A stretch of DNA of 26,582 bases from DATLNF01 sp035536235 (GCA_035536235.1 DATLOQ010000058.1:1-26582), one strand, 5' to 3'; positions 1 to 8,090 are shown, counted from the stretch's first letter. Notes: generated from the letters alone by a model not told the origin. Made by a program: numbers and translations.

Positions 1-543
<543 letters not shown>

Positions 544-561
544 GCGATTCCTTTCAGCACA

Positions 562-597
562 CCGCCCCGGGCCGTCGTGGGACGGTCTCCGGGGCGG
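562..597 (-). other. Stem-loop between groES and groEL
   Basis: A 9-bp perfect inverted repeat (CCGCCCCGG at 562-570 with CCGGGGCGG at 589-597) encloses a second perfect 5-bp stem (CCGTC at 572-576 with GACGG at 581-585) around a 4-nt loop. No U-tract follows in the minus direction, so it does not look like a complete intrinsic terminator. Its place between the two chaperonin genes suggests an RNA-processing, stabilising or attenuating element. That role is inferred; only the structure is seen. Confidence 0.6.
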
Positions 598-615
598 CGA
601 GGGTGTGGACGGGGA

Positions 616-927
616 CTACTTCTCGATGACGGCGAGCACGTCACGGGCGGACAGCACGAGGTACTCCTCGCCGCTGTACTTGACCTCGGTGCCGCCGTAC
701 TTGCTGTAGATCACCGTGTCGCCGACGGAGACGTCCATGGGGACGCGCTTGCCGTCCTCGAAGCGGCCGGGGCCGACCGAGATGACGGTGCCCTCCTGGG
801 GCTTCTCCTTGGCGGTGTCGGGGATGACGATGCCGGACGCGGTGGTCTGCTCGGCCTCGTTGGCCTGGACGACGATGCGGTCCTCGAGCGGCTTGATGGA
901 GACCTTGTTCTTGGTGGCGGTCGACAT
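616..927 (-). CDS. groES: 10 kDa co-chaperonin GroES
   Basis: GroES is the heptameric lid of the GroEL folding chamber. The 103-residue protein shows the family landmarks KPLEDRIVV, the mobile-loop region with ASGIVIPD, GTVISVGPG and YSGEEYLVL, and matches the usual length of about 100 residues. I chose the ATG at 927. An in-frame GTG at 939 touches the AAGGAGG Shine-Dalgarno sequence (940-946) and could not be used with it, whereas the ATG lies 12 nt downstream of that sequence, a slightly long spacing. The gene is first in the groES-groEL operon. A sigma-70-type promoter and a CIRCE operator lie about 90-150 nt upstream, so heat-inducible HrcA repression is expected. It is downstream of the multicopper oxidase gene but has its own promoter. 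Confidence 0.98.
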   Translation of the reverse strand: MSTATKNKVSIKPLEDRIVVQANEAEQTTASGIVIPDTAKEKPQEGTVISVGPGRFEDGKRVPMDVSVGDTVIYSKYGGTEVKYSGEEYLVLSARDVLAVIEK

Positions 928-1014
928 GGTCGGCCTCACCCTCCTTGTTGTATTGCGCGTGGACAGTGGCGGCAGTTCGAGAGCCTGCCGTCGCGGGGTC
1001 AGGTCTCGTCCCGA

Positions 1015-1041
1015 TTGGCACTCTCAGGTGCCGAGTGCCAA
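1015..1041 (-). promoter_or_regulatory. CIRCE operator (HrcA binding site)
   Basis: The inverted repeat TTGGCACTC-N9-GAGTGCCAA has two fully complementary 9-bp arms. It matches the CIRCE consensus (TTAGCACTC-N9-GAGTGCTAA) with one symmetric change in each arm. On the minus strand it begins 5 nt after the -10 box, so the predicted transcription start lies at its edge. HrcA bound here would block initiation of groES-groEL, and the element would also form a hairpin at the 5' end of the mRNA. Confidence 0.95.
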
Positions 1042-1046
1042 GTCGC

Positions 1047-1076
1047 AGATTAGGCCGCCGGTGCCGCCGGAGTCAA
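1047..1076 (-). promoter_or_regulatory. groES promoter, -35 TTGACT / -10 TAATCT
   Basis: On the minus strand TTGACT (1076-1071) and TAATCT (1052-1047) are separated by 18 nt, with CIRCE immediately downstream. This is a good match to the vegetative actinobacterial sigma consensus. The -35 box contains the TGA stop codon of the upstream multicopper oxidase (1075-1073), so the gene end and the promoter are interlocked. The predicted 5' UTR is about 110 nt. Confidence 0.85.
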
Positions 1077-4000
1077 CCGCCGGACGCTCGCAGGCGCCGG
1101 CCCCGAAGCGCCAGGCCGGCGCTGGCCGCCACGATCAGCCCCAGCCCGCCGAGCAGGGCCGGACCGGGGAGCACGGTCCGCGCCGCCCCGGGGAGAGGGC
1201 GCACGGCCGGCGCCGCGGCGCCGCGAGGGTGCACCCGCAGCAACCCCCACATGCCGGCCTCGGTGAAGGGCAGCCGACGGTTGCCGTACCGGAAGTCGCC
1301 GACCATCGCGTCATCGCCCCCGGCCGTCAGCGACATCGTCACGCCTTCGGCCCCGCCCAGCTTGACGGCAGACAGCTGATTCGAGCCGGCCAGGCCCGGC
1401 TCGGCCCGCCAGTGGTGCCCCTCCACACCGAACACCTGCGACTGCTCGCTCCACGGTGCGAGCACATGGAGCCGGACGTCGTCGCCGACGAAGGCCTGGA
1501 GCAGCGGCGTCGGCGGGTCGCCGTGCACCGAGCTGCGGTAGGCCGCGCCGCTGTCGGCGTCGTGGCGGAGCCGGTCGGCGAGCGAGGCCACCTGGTAGTT
1601 GATGCCGACCCGGCCGTCGACCCGTGGCCGGTAGGGCATCCGGTGCGTGCCAAGACTCGCGTCGTCGTCGTGCAGAAGCAGGGTGAAGTCCCGGTACGCC
1701 GGACGTCCGACCGGCTCGACCACGACGCTGACACCGACGGGCGGGTCCAGCACCAGACCGGATCCCGGGTCGCGGAAGACCGCACCGGCCGGGCTGACGA
1801 CGACGGCACCGTAGAGCCCTCGGCCCGGGCCGGAGCCCAGGTCGCCCCCGTCGCGCAGCATGCCGACTGTCTCCCCCGTGCGGGGGTGCGCGTAGAAGGA
1901 GTAGGAGCGGGACCCCCCCGGTGCTGTGGCCTGGTCCGGCAGGTCGCCGGTGGCGATGCCGGACGACGGAGCGTCGCCCACCAGCTGGTCGACGTGCGGC
2001 GACACCGGAGCAGTCGTCTCGTTGGCCAGGTCGATGACGAGGCAGTCCCCCACTCCGACGTGCAGGACCAATGGCGACACCGGGGCACCCGACCTCAGCG
2101 CCGGCAGATCCCTGCGCAGGACGAACACGGCGCCCGGCGTACCGCGGAGGACCGGCAGCGGGGCAGGGGCAGCGACCACGTCGAACGTGCGCCGAGTCGC
2201 GCCGGTGGGACACGTGTCGCCGACCGGGTCGTCAGGAGCAGTGCTGCCCGGCAGCGGCTGCAGAGCCGCTCCGGCCGGACCGGCGCGCACCCGAATCAGC
2301 CCCCAGCTGCCCTCCCGCAGCCGGAACGACCGACCGATGTAGAAGAGGTAGTCGCCGGGTCGCTGCGCCGGACCTCCCGCGGTGGGCAGCACGAGGTCGT
2401 AGCGCTCGGAGATGCCAAGGTGCGCCGTCGACACCAGTGGTCCAACTGGGTTCCACAGCTCGGTCCGGAACTGGTGGCCGTCGACGTGCACGGTATGTAC
2501 GTCGTTGGTTCCGCCGACAAGCGTCCGCAGCACGACCGGATCCCCGGCATAGGCGTCGAGGACGGGCGTCTCGGGGTCGCCGTGCACCGTGCTGCTGAAG
2601 GTCATCGAGGGAGCGCCGCGCGAACGGGCGGCAAGGGGCTCGACCCGCAGGTTCAGCGAGCTGCCGGTCGACCTGCCCAGGCGGGTCAGCGGGTTGTCGT
2701 CCTGGACGAAGAGGACCAGCTCACGAAAGGAGCCGTCGACGTCGACGGACACGGGTGCGTCAGTGCGGACGTCGGCGACCGGTCCGCTGCGCACCGGAGC
2801 GCCCGAGCGCGGGTCGTGGTACGTCGACCCCGGCGGCTCCGAGATGAGCGCCCCGAAGAGCCCGTGGCGCCACGACGACACAGCATTGACGTGGTCGTGG
2901 AAGAACGCGGTGCCGAACTGCACGTCGGGGAACCACCGGTAGCGGACGAACTCTGTCGTCACGGCCGTGCCGGCCGGGTGGGCGCGACGGAGTGGCCGGT
3001 CGAGCGTGATGGTCGACCCCACGACGGCCACGACGCGAGCGACCTCGAAATCCTGGTCCTCGTCAACTCCCACCGCGACGAGCACGCCGGCCTGGAACCG
3101 AGCCGCAGAGGTGAGCGCGACAGTCGTCGCCCCGACCCCCAGCGGCGCGGTGAGCCGCTCGCCCTCCACTGCCCACGGACGCACCGACTGCTCGTAGTTG
3201 AAGCCAGCGGTGACGCCGTCGCTCCCCTGCACGTCGAACTGAACGAAGTGGACGTGCGCGTTGACCTTCGCGAAGCCGTTGTTCTCTGGGCTGTCGACCA
3301 GCTCGCTGGTCAGCGTCAGGTCGAGGCAGTCCTCGCCCGCGTTGGCCCGGATCGCCAGAGGGGTGCGCAAGCGGCCGTCCCGACGCACCGCTGCCTCTTG
3401 CTCGGCCAGGACGAACAGCTGCCCGTCCGGGTCGACGACGTTGGACTTGCCGTGCAGCGGCACCGGCACGGTGATGGCGCGCAGGCCGAAGGACTGCCGG
3501 CGGGTGCCGGCTGGGCACACACTCGAGTCGCCGCTCGTTCCCGGCGCAGGCAGATCCGGTCCGCCGGACGGGTCGAGATACGGGGCCGGGCCGTGGCCTG
3601 GCGCAAACGGTGGTCTTCGGCCCAGATGCGGCTGCAGGTGCGGATAGGCGAGCTTGCCCGTGATCGGGTCGAAGAGCACCGGTCTTCGGCGGCCGGGGGC
3701 GCGCGGTGAGTAACCCGGCCAGCGGTCTTTCGTCTCGGGCTCGCCGACGACCTGCCCGCCGGCTACCCCCCAGTCGAGGACGGCGGCGTCGTACCCGCGG
3801 GGAACTCCCGGCGGCGGGAGCTGCCGCGCCACCCAGCTGGTAACAGTCGTCTCCGTCAGCCGGGAGCGCGCACCGGCGACGGTCACCTCGATGCCGGGGA
3901 GCCCGCGGGAGTCGACGGCGGCCCGCACCTGCCCACGTCGGTCGGGGAGCTCGGCCAGCGGCGGCAGCGCATCGGTCGACGCCGGCCCGTCCTGCGCGGT

Positions 4001-5449
4001 GTTGTACACGCGCCAGAGGCCCCACATGCCGGCGAAGTAGTGCTGCGCGACATGGCAGTGGTAGAGGAAGTCACCCACTGAGCCCTGGCACCCACCGGCG
4101 CCGCACTCATGCTCGATGTCGAACGTCTCCGACGGACCCACTGACTGGGAGTCGGTGCGCTCGCTCACCCCGGGCAGGAGCGGCGGCGTCTTGTCCACTC
4201 CGCTGCGCAGCCCCGTCGGCCCAGCGCCCGGCTGCCGACGCCACCGAGTGGCGCCCCCGTGGACGTGGTGGACGTGGAACACCTCCGAGCCGCCGTGCAC
4301 GACCCGCTCCTTCACCGGCTCGCCGAGGTAGGTGCGCAGCACCGGTGTCGCGGGGTCGCCGAAGGCGTAGGAGCTGTACGCCACCGACTCGTCGAAGCGG
4401 CCCTGTCGGCCCTGCTGCAAGCGCATCCGGTTGAGGAACGGCTCGCTGCGGTAGTTCAGCGCCCGGCCCGAAGGCTTGTAGGCGTGGGTGAGGTCGTCGA
4501 CGAGCGGGACCTTGCCACCCGCACCGGCATCGGGCTGGAAGGTCTCGTCCCCGACCTCGTGGTAGTAGATCGCGAACTCGCGGAACGCCTTCCCGTCAGG
4601 TGCGCGGATGACGGCGTCCCAGCCCGAGACCAGCGGAGCTCCGGTCCGGGGATCGAGGTACGTCGACCCGGCGGGCTCGACCACGACCGCCCCGAAGAGC
4701 CCGTGGCTGGTCTGGGAGCGCTCGGCGCCGCTGCTGTTGAGATAGCGCGTCCCTTCAGGCTCGCGCGGCGACACGTACCACTCGTAGTCGACCGTGCCGC
4801 CGGGCGCAGCGACGGCGGCCGCCGTCGTGCTCAGCGCCGGCGTACGCGATCCCGCCAGGCGCCACGCCACCCCGTGGACGATGAGGCTGGCCGGCTCGTC
4901 CGGGATGTCGTTGCGCAACGACACCCGCAGGCACTCGCCCTGGTTGACACGAAGGGTCAGCGGCTGGATCGCGTCGCCCTGCAGTCCGGCGCTGACGGCC
5001 GGCTCCGTCCCCGTCCGGCGGGCCAGGTCGTTACGAGCCTCTTCTGCGCGAGCTCGCGGGAGGTCCGCCGCGAGCACGAAGGCGCGCCCCTGCGGGTCGT
5101 GGTCGAGGTACCGGTTGAGGGTGATGTCCACTGCGATGGCGACCACGTCGTAGCGACGCACCGGGGTGTCCTTCGGACATGCTGTCGCCCCTCGCGCGGG
5201 AGCCGGGCGGCGCTGGGAGACCAGGAGCAGTCCATCGGCGGACTCATGTCCCGCGATGTCGTGGCTCGAGACGCTGGTGGCGCCCCGGGCGGGGAAGTCG
5301 ATGCGCTGCGCTACCCCGGAGCCCCGGTCGCGTCCAGCCGGAGTGGCAAGGCTTGGCGCGACCGGTACGACGAGCGCTGCTGCAACGAGCAGCGCGGTCG
5401 GTCTCAGCCGACCTTCACCGTGCCCTCCATGTCGATGTGGATCTGGCAC
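1073..5449 (-). CDS. Giant six-domain, membrane-anchored multicopper oxidase
   Basis: A secreted cupredoxin-fold oxidase of about 1458 residues, counted from the GTG at 5449. Three repeats are visible, beginning near 91, 645 and 1080, each opening with a CP-x4-R-like motif and each the size of two cupredoxin domains. Copper motifs survive in only one set. An HxxHxH site (H392, H395, H397) and HCHVAQHYFAGM (H464, C465, H466, H470, M475, a type 1 site) are in repeat 1; HVH (H732, H734) and HDH (H851, H853) are in repeat 2. Equivalent positions in repeat 3 and elsewhere are degenerate. A hydrophobic segment near 1425-1449 with an Arg-rich tail should anchor it outside the membrane. The start is uncertain: the CTG at 5407 overlaps the upstream stop (CTGA) and begins a cleaner signal peptide (MRPTALLVAAALVV). 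The substrate is unknown; a phenolic or metal ion (Mn, Fe, Cu) is possible. The upstream cupredoxin gene is probably cotranscribed. Confidence 0.9.
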   Translation of the reverse strand: MPDPHRHGGHGEGRLRPTALLVAAALVVPVAPSLATPAGRDRGSGVAQRIDFPARGATSVSSHDIAGHESADGLLLVSQRRPAPARGATACPKDTPVRRYDVVAIAVDITLNRYLDHDPQGRAFVLAADLPRARAEEARNDLARRTGTEPAVSAGLQGDAIQPLTLRVNQGECLRVSLRNDIPDEPASLIVHGVAWRLAGSRTPALSTTAAAVAAPGGTVDYEWYVSPREPEGTRYLNSSGAERSQTSHGLFGAVVVEPAGSTYLDPRTGAPLVSGWDAVIRAPDGKAFREFAIYYHEVGDETFQPDAGAGGKVPLVDDLTHAYKPSGRALNYRSEPFLNRMRLQQGRQGRFDESVAYSSYAFGDPATPVLRTYLGEPVKERVVHGGSEVFHVHHVHGGATRWRRQPGAGPTGLRSGVDKTPPLLPGVSERTDSQSVGPSETFDIEHECGAGGCQGSVGDFLYHCHVAQHYFAGMWGLWRVYNTAQDGPASTDALPPLAELPDRRGQVRAAVDSRGLPGIEVTVAGARSRLTETTVTSWVARQLPPPGVPRGYDAAVLDWGVAGGQVVGEPETKDRWPGYSPRAPGRRRPVLFDPITGKLAYPHLQPHLGRRPPFAPGHGPAPYLDPSGGPDLPAPGTSGDSSVCPAGTRRQSFGLRAITVPVPLHGKSNVVDPDGQLFVLAEQEAAVRRDGRLRTPLAIRANAGEDCLDLTLTSELVDSPENNGFAKVNAHVHFVQFDVQGSDGVTAGFNYEQSVRPWAVEGERLTAPLGVGATTVALTSAARFQAGVLVAVGVDEDQDFEVARVVAVVGSTITLDRPLRRAHPAGTAVTTEFVRYRWFPDVQFGTAFFHDHVNAVSSWRHGLFGALISEPPGSTYHDPRSGAPVRSGPVADVRTDAPVSVDVDGSFRELVLFVQDDNPLTRLGRSTGSSLNLRVEPLAARSRGAPSMTFSSTVHGDPETPVLDAYAGDPVVLRTLVGGTNDVHTVHVDGHQFRTELWNPVGPLVSTAHLGISERYDLVLPTAGGPAQRPGDYLFYIGRSFRLREGSWGLIRVRAGPAGAALQPLPGSTAPDDPVGDTCPTGATRRTFDVVAAPAPLPVLRGTPGAVFVLRRDLPALRSGAPVSPLVLHVGVGDCLVIDLANETTAPVSPHVDQLVGDAPSSGIATGDLPDQATAPGGSRSYSFYAHPRTGETVGMLRDGGDLGSGPGRGLYGAVVVSPAGAVFRDPGSGLVLDPPVGVSVVVEPVGRPAYRDFTLLLHDDDASLGTHRMPYRPRVDGRVGINYQVASLADRLRHDADSGAAYRSSVHGDPPTPLLQAFVGDDVRLHVLAPWSEQSQVFGVEGHHWRAEPGLAGSNQLSAVKLGGAEGVTMSLTAGGDDAMVGDFRYGNRRLPFTEAGMWGLLRVHPRGAAAPAVRPLPGAARTVLPGPALLGGLGLIVAASAGLALRGRRLRASGG

Positions 5450-6600
5450 AGGTACTTGTAGGTGCCGGCCTTGGTGAAGGTCATCGAGTACGCGACGGGC
5501 TTTTCGAAGGCCAGGATGATCCCGGAGGAGCGGTAGCCCTCGCCGTTCCACTTCCCGCCGTCGATCGGGTCACCGCTCGGTCCCTGCGGGCCGAACTTCT
5601 GCCCGGAACTCGCGGCCGGCGCCTCCGCCTTCTCGCTGCGGTGAACGGCCCCGTCCGCGCCGGGCGCCCGCAGCCCGACTGCGTCGGCCGGTGCGTTGAA
5701 CGCGATCGTGTGCGGGCCCAGCACGTTCCAGGTCACCTTGCCGCCGACCGGCACGGCGATCTCCGCGGGACCGAACGCATTGACCTGTCCCTGAACAAAG
5801 ACGTCGCCCTGTGGCGGCGCGAAGGTGCCGGCCACGGCATCCCCCGGACCCTTGGCGGCCGCGAGCGCCGCGAACGCCGGTGAGAGCTGCGCGATGAGCG
5901 CATCCTTCTCCGCCTCGCCCTTCGCCTTGACCTCTGCAGGGGAGGGGACGGTCGCGCCCGGAGCGACGACCGTCAGCGTGCCGCCCATGTCCGGGCCGTG
6001 CAGCTGGCAGAAGTAGTTGTAGGTGCCCGGCTTGGCAGCTGCGGCGACGGTGAACGTGAAGGGCTGGTCGGGACCCATCCAGCCGCTGGTGAAGAGCTGG
6101 TCGGTGCCGGTGAACTCCGTCGGCTTGGTGTTGGCACATGGCTTGGTGAAGTCGGTGATCGGCGGTGCGCCGGCGGGCAGCACGCACGGCTGTGCGCCGG
6201 CCTGGAACGCGTCCCCGGGACCGTCGGGGAGCAGGTCGGGGATCTGCTTCTCCTCCGGCGCGCCCTCCTCGGACTTCGGGTTGGCCTTGCGGAAGGCGAG
6301 GGCCTTCTCGAAGGTGGTGCCGAAGGCCACCGTGTGCGGCTCGCCGGTGTCCTGCAGAACAAAGGACACCGAGTCGCCCGGGCGCGCCGAGAGCGCCTTC
6401 GGGAACATCGCGTAGAGCGACACCGGCGAGGTGTCGGTCTTGCCGTCGACGTCGACGGTGAAGGCCAGCGTGGTCGGCGCACTCGACTCGACTGCGGTCG
6501 GCGCAGCGGGTGCGGCCCGGTCAGCGTCAGCGTCGTCGTCGCCACAGCCCGTGGCGAGCACCGCCAGTGCGGCGATCGCGGCGAGATAGCGCATGCGCAT
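5404..6600 (-). CDS. Lipoprotein with two cupredoxin (plastocyanin-like) domains
   Basis: A 398-residue protein exported and lipid-anchored at Cys19 (lipobox LATGC), followed by an Asp-rich and then Ala/Pro-rich linker. Two blue-copper domains are visible. The first has ligands H89 (EPHTVAFG), C198, H201 and M205 (CQLHGPDM). The second has H297 (GPHTIAFN), C385, H388 and M391 (CQIHIDM). Both sets look complete, so two type 1 copper ions are predicted. An Ala/Lys-rich linker (about 212-265) joins them. The ATG at 6600 has GGGGGA at a short distance upstream; a second ATG lies two codons later. The stop codon overlaps the possible CTG start of the oxidase gene. The pairing suggests that it passes electrons to or from the oxidase outside the membrane, or delivers copper; both roles are inferred. 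No similarity to nitrosocyanin or azurin beyond the fold is claimed. Confidence 0.93.
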   Translation of the reverse strand: MRMRYLAAIAALAVLATGCGDDDADADRAAPAAPTAVESSAPTTLAFTVDVDGKTDTSPVSLYAMFPKALSARPGDSVSFVLQDTGEPHTVAFGTTFEKALAFRKANPKSEEGAPEEKQIPDLLPDGPGDAFQAGAQPCVLPAGAPPITDFTKPCANTKPTEFTGTDQLFTSGWMGPDQPFTFTVAAAAKPGTYNYFCQLHGPDMGGTLTVVAPGATVPSPAEVKAKGEAEKDALIAQLSPAFAALAAAKGPGDAVAGTFAPPQGDVFVQGQVNAFGPAEIAVPVGGKVTWNVLGPHTIAFNAPADAVGLRAPGADGAVHRSEKAEAPAASSGQKFGPQGPSGDPIDGGKWNGEGYRSSGIILAFEKPVAYSMTFTKAGTYKYLCQIHIDMEGTVKVG

Positions 6601-6674
6601 GGTGTCCCCCAGATCTTAGGAACGACGGCGCCGAGCCCCCCGGGCCCCGCTTGTCAATCACGTCGCTCGGTCGC

Positions 6675-6703
6675 ATCCTCATCGGGACCCCGGCGCTCGT
6701 CAA
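6675..6703 (-). promoter_or_regulatory. Possible promoter of the cupredoxin-oxidase pair
   Basis: TTGACG (6703-6698) and GAGGAT (6680-6675) are spaced by 17 nt on the minus strand, in the only sizeable gap (6601-6714) ahead of the copper genes. The -35 is good and the -10 mediocre. It would give a 5' leader of about 70 nt. No copper-repressor operator was recognised in this gap. Confidence 0.35.
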
Positions 6704-6714
6704 CCGCCAGATGC

Positions 6715-7044
6715 CTAAATCGACCCCGTGTCCTCAGCCGGCGGGGTGGGCAGCGGCCGGAAGTGCCACACCCGCGGCGTCCCGTCGAGGAAGTCGCCCG
6801 CAGGGTCGGCGCCGACGACCGGCTCGCGAAGCCAGTCCGCACCAGCGAATGCCTCCAGCGATGTCTCATCCCGCCAGTGGGTGATGAACACCAGCCTCGA
6901 GGCTCCGTCGTACGCCGTGTAGAGCTCGCCGCCGGCGAAGCCGTCGGCCTCCGCCATCAGCGGCCAGACCTGGTCGGTGAGCCAGCGCACGAACTCGTCG
7001 TGGACTTCCGGGCGTACCCCGGCCTCCCACATCCGCGTGATCAC
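6715..7044 (-). CDS. Small ABM-like (dimeric alpha/beta barrel) protein
   Basis: A 109-residue soluble protein that starts at a GTG (7044) overlapping the tsaD stop as GTGA, so it is translationally coupled to tsaD. The sequence runs ITRMWEAGVRPEVHDEF, then a central QVWPLMAEADGFAGGELYT block and LVFITHWRDETSLEAFAG. The pattern of strand, helix, GF-x-GG and a W-containing strand followed by ETSLEAF is typical of antibiotic biosynthesis monooxygenase (ABM)/ferredoxin-like barrels. Such proteins range from heme- or quinone-type monooxygenases to proteins with no known activity. No cofactor site can be read from the sequence, so no specific function is assigned. Longer in-frame starts upstream would only translate tsaD sequence in another frame. 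It is the last gene of the tsaB-rimI-tsaD unit. Confidence 0.8.
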   Translation of the reverse strand: MITRMWEAGVRPEVHDEFVRWLTDQVWPLMAEADGFAGGELYTAYDGASRLVFITHWRDETSLEAFAGADWLREPVVGADPAGDFLDGTPRVWHFRPLPTPPAEDTGSI

Positions 7045-8090
7045 CGGGTCGTCCTCTCCGAAGAGCCGGACGTCCCCGCGCCCAGGGCCAGCCCCGGATC
7101 GGCCGAGACATCGAGCGGAGTGCGCGTTCCGCGCAGCAGCAGCTGCTCGCCGAGCGTAGCCACCATGGCGCCGTTGTCGGTGCACAGGGCCATGCGCGGG
7201 ATTCGCACCTCGATCCCCGCCGCACGACCCCGCTCAGCCACGACGGCGCGCAGCCGGCTGTTGGCAGCGACACCCCCGCCGACGACGAGCACGTCGGCAT
7301 CGTGGTGCGCACAAGAACCGAGCGCCTTGTCGACCAGCACGTCGACCACCGCCTCCTGGAACGACGCAGCCACCGTCGCCACGGGCACGTTCTCCCCGGC
7401 CCGCTCGCAGGCCTCGACCCAGCGCGCAACAGCTGTCTTCAGGCCGGAGAACGAGAAGTCGAAGGTGCCGTCGTGAGACTTCCCGCGCGGGAACCTGATC
7501 GCTGCGGCATCGCCGCCTCTTGCCACCCGGTCGATGTGCGGGCCGCCGGGGAACGGCAGGCCGAGCACCCGGGCAACCTTGTCGAAGGCCTCTCCCGCTG
7601 CGTCGTCGGCGGTGGCGCCCAAGGTCTCCACCGCCTCCCCGCCCTCGACCAGGAGCAGCGAGCTGTGCCCGCCGGAGACCAGCAGGGCTACGCAGCGCCG
7701 CGGAAGGGGTCCGTGCTCCAGCGTGTCGACCGCGACGTGCGCGGCGAGGTGGTTGACCCCGATCAGCGGCACCCCGAGGGCGAGCGCGAAGCTCTTCGCG
7801 GCGGCCACCCCGACGAGCAGCGCACCCGCCAGCCCCGGCCCCACCGTCACCGCCACCGCGTCGAGGTCGGCGAGACGAACACGGGCGTCCGCCAGCGCCT
7901 TGTCGACGGTGGGCAGGAGGGCGTCGAGGTGCGCGCGGCTGGCCACCTCCGGCACGACGCCGCCGAACCGCGCGTGCTCGTCCACCGAGGACGCGATGAC
8001 ATCAGCAAGCAGGACGCCGTTCCGGACCAGGCCGATGCCGGTCTCGTCGCAGGACGTCTCGATGCCGAGGACCAGGGCGCCGGCACTCAC
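7041..8090 (-). CDS. tsaD: tRNA N6-adenosine threonylcarbamoyltransferase TsaD
   Basis: TsaD transfers the threonylcarbamoyl group from TC-AMP to A37 of ANN-decoding tRNAs (t6A), acting with TsaB and TsaE in the cytoplasm. The 349-residue protein has the usual length and shows LGIETSCDETG (about 8-18), GPGLAGALLVG (about 84-94), the metal-binding HLAAH (H114, H118), the LLVSGGHSSL nucleotide loop, and VVGGGVAANSRLR near the C-terminus. The GTG start at 8090 overlaps the rimI stop (GTGA), as in the neighbouring cistrons. It lies in the order tsaB-rimI-tsaD, as in many bacteria, while tsaE is about 5.5 kb away on the same strand beyond the biotin genes. It is essential or near-essential in most bacteria. 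No key residue appears to be missing. Confidence 0.98.
   Translation of the reverse strand: MSAGALVLGIETSCDETGIGLVRNGVLLADVIASSVDEHARFGGVVPEVASRAHLDALLPTVDKALADARVRLADLDAVAVTVGPGLAGALLVGVAAAKSFALALGVPLIGVNHLAAHVAVDTLEHGPLPRRCVALLVSGGHSSLLLVEGGEAVETLGATADDAAGEAFDKVARVLGLPFPGGPHIDRVARGGDAAAIRFPRGKSHDGTFDFSFSGLKTAVARWVEACERAGENVPVATVAASFQEAVVDVLVDKALGSCAHHDADVLVVGGGVAANSRLRAVVAERGRAAGIEVRIPRMALCTDNGAMVATLGEQLLLRGTRTPLDVSADPGLALGAGTSGSSERTTR

Noticed and set aside
716..3709. Long plus-strand open frame (997 codons) antisense to the multicopper oxidase
   Set aside because: Its translation is Arg/Ala/Gly/Val-rich with no recognisable motif, and the opposite strand encodes clear copper motifs. It is a GC-rich shadow frame.
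6613..6657. TTGACA at 6652-6657 (minus strand) with TAAGAT at 6613-6618 as a promoter for the cupredoxin gene
   Set aside because: The boxes are 33 nt apart, far too distant for a sigma-70-type promoter; the pair at 6675-6703 is better spaced.
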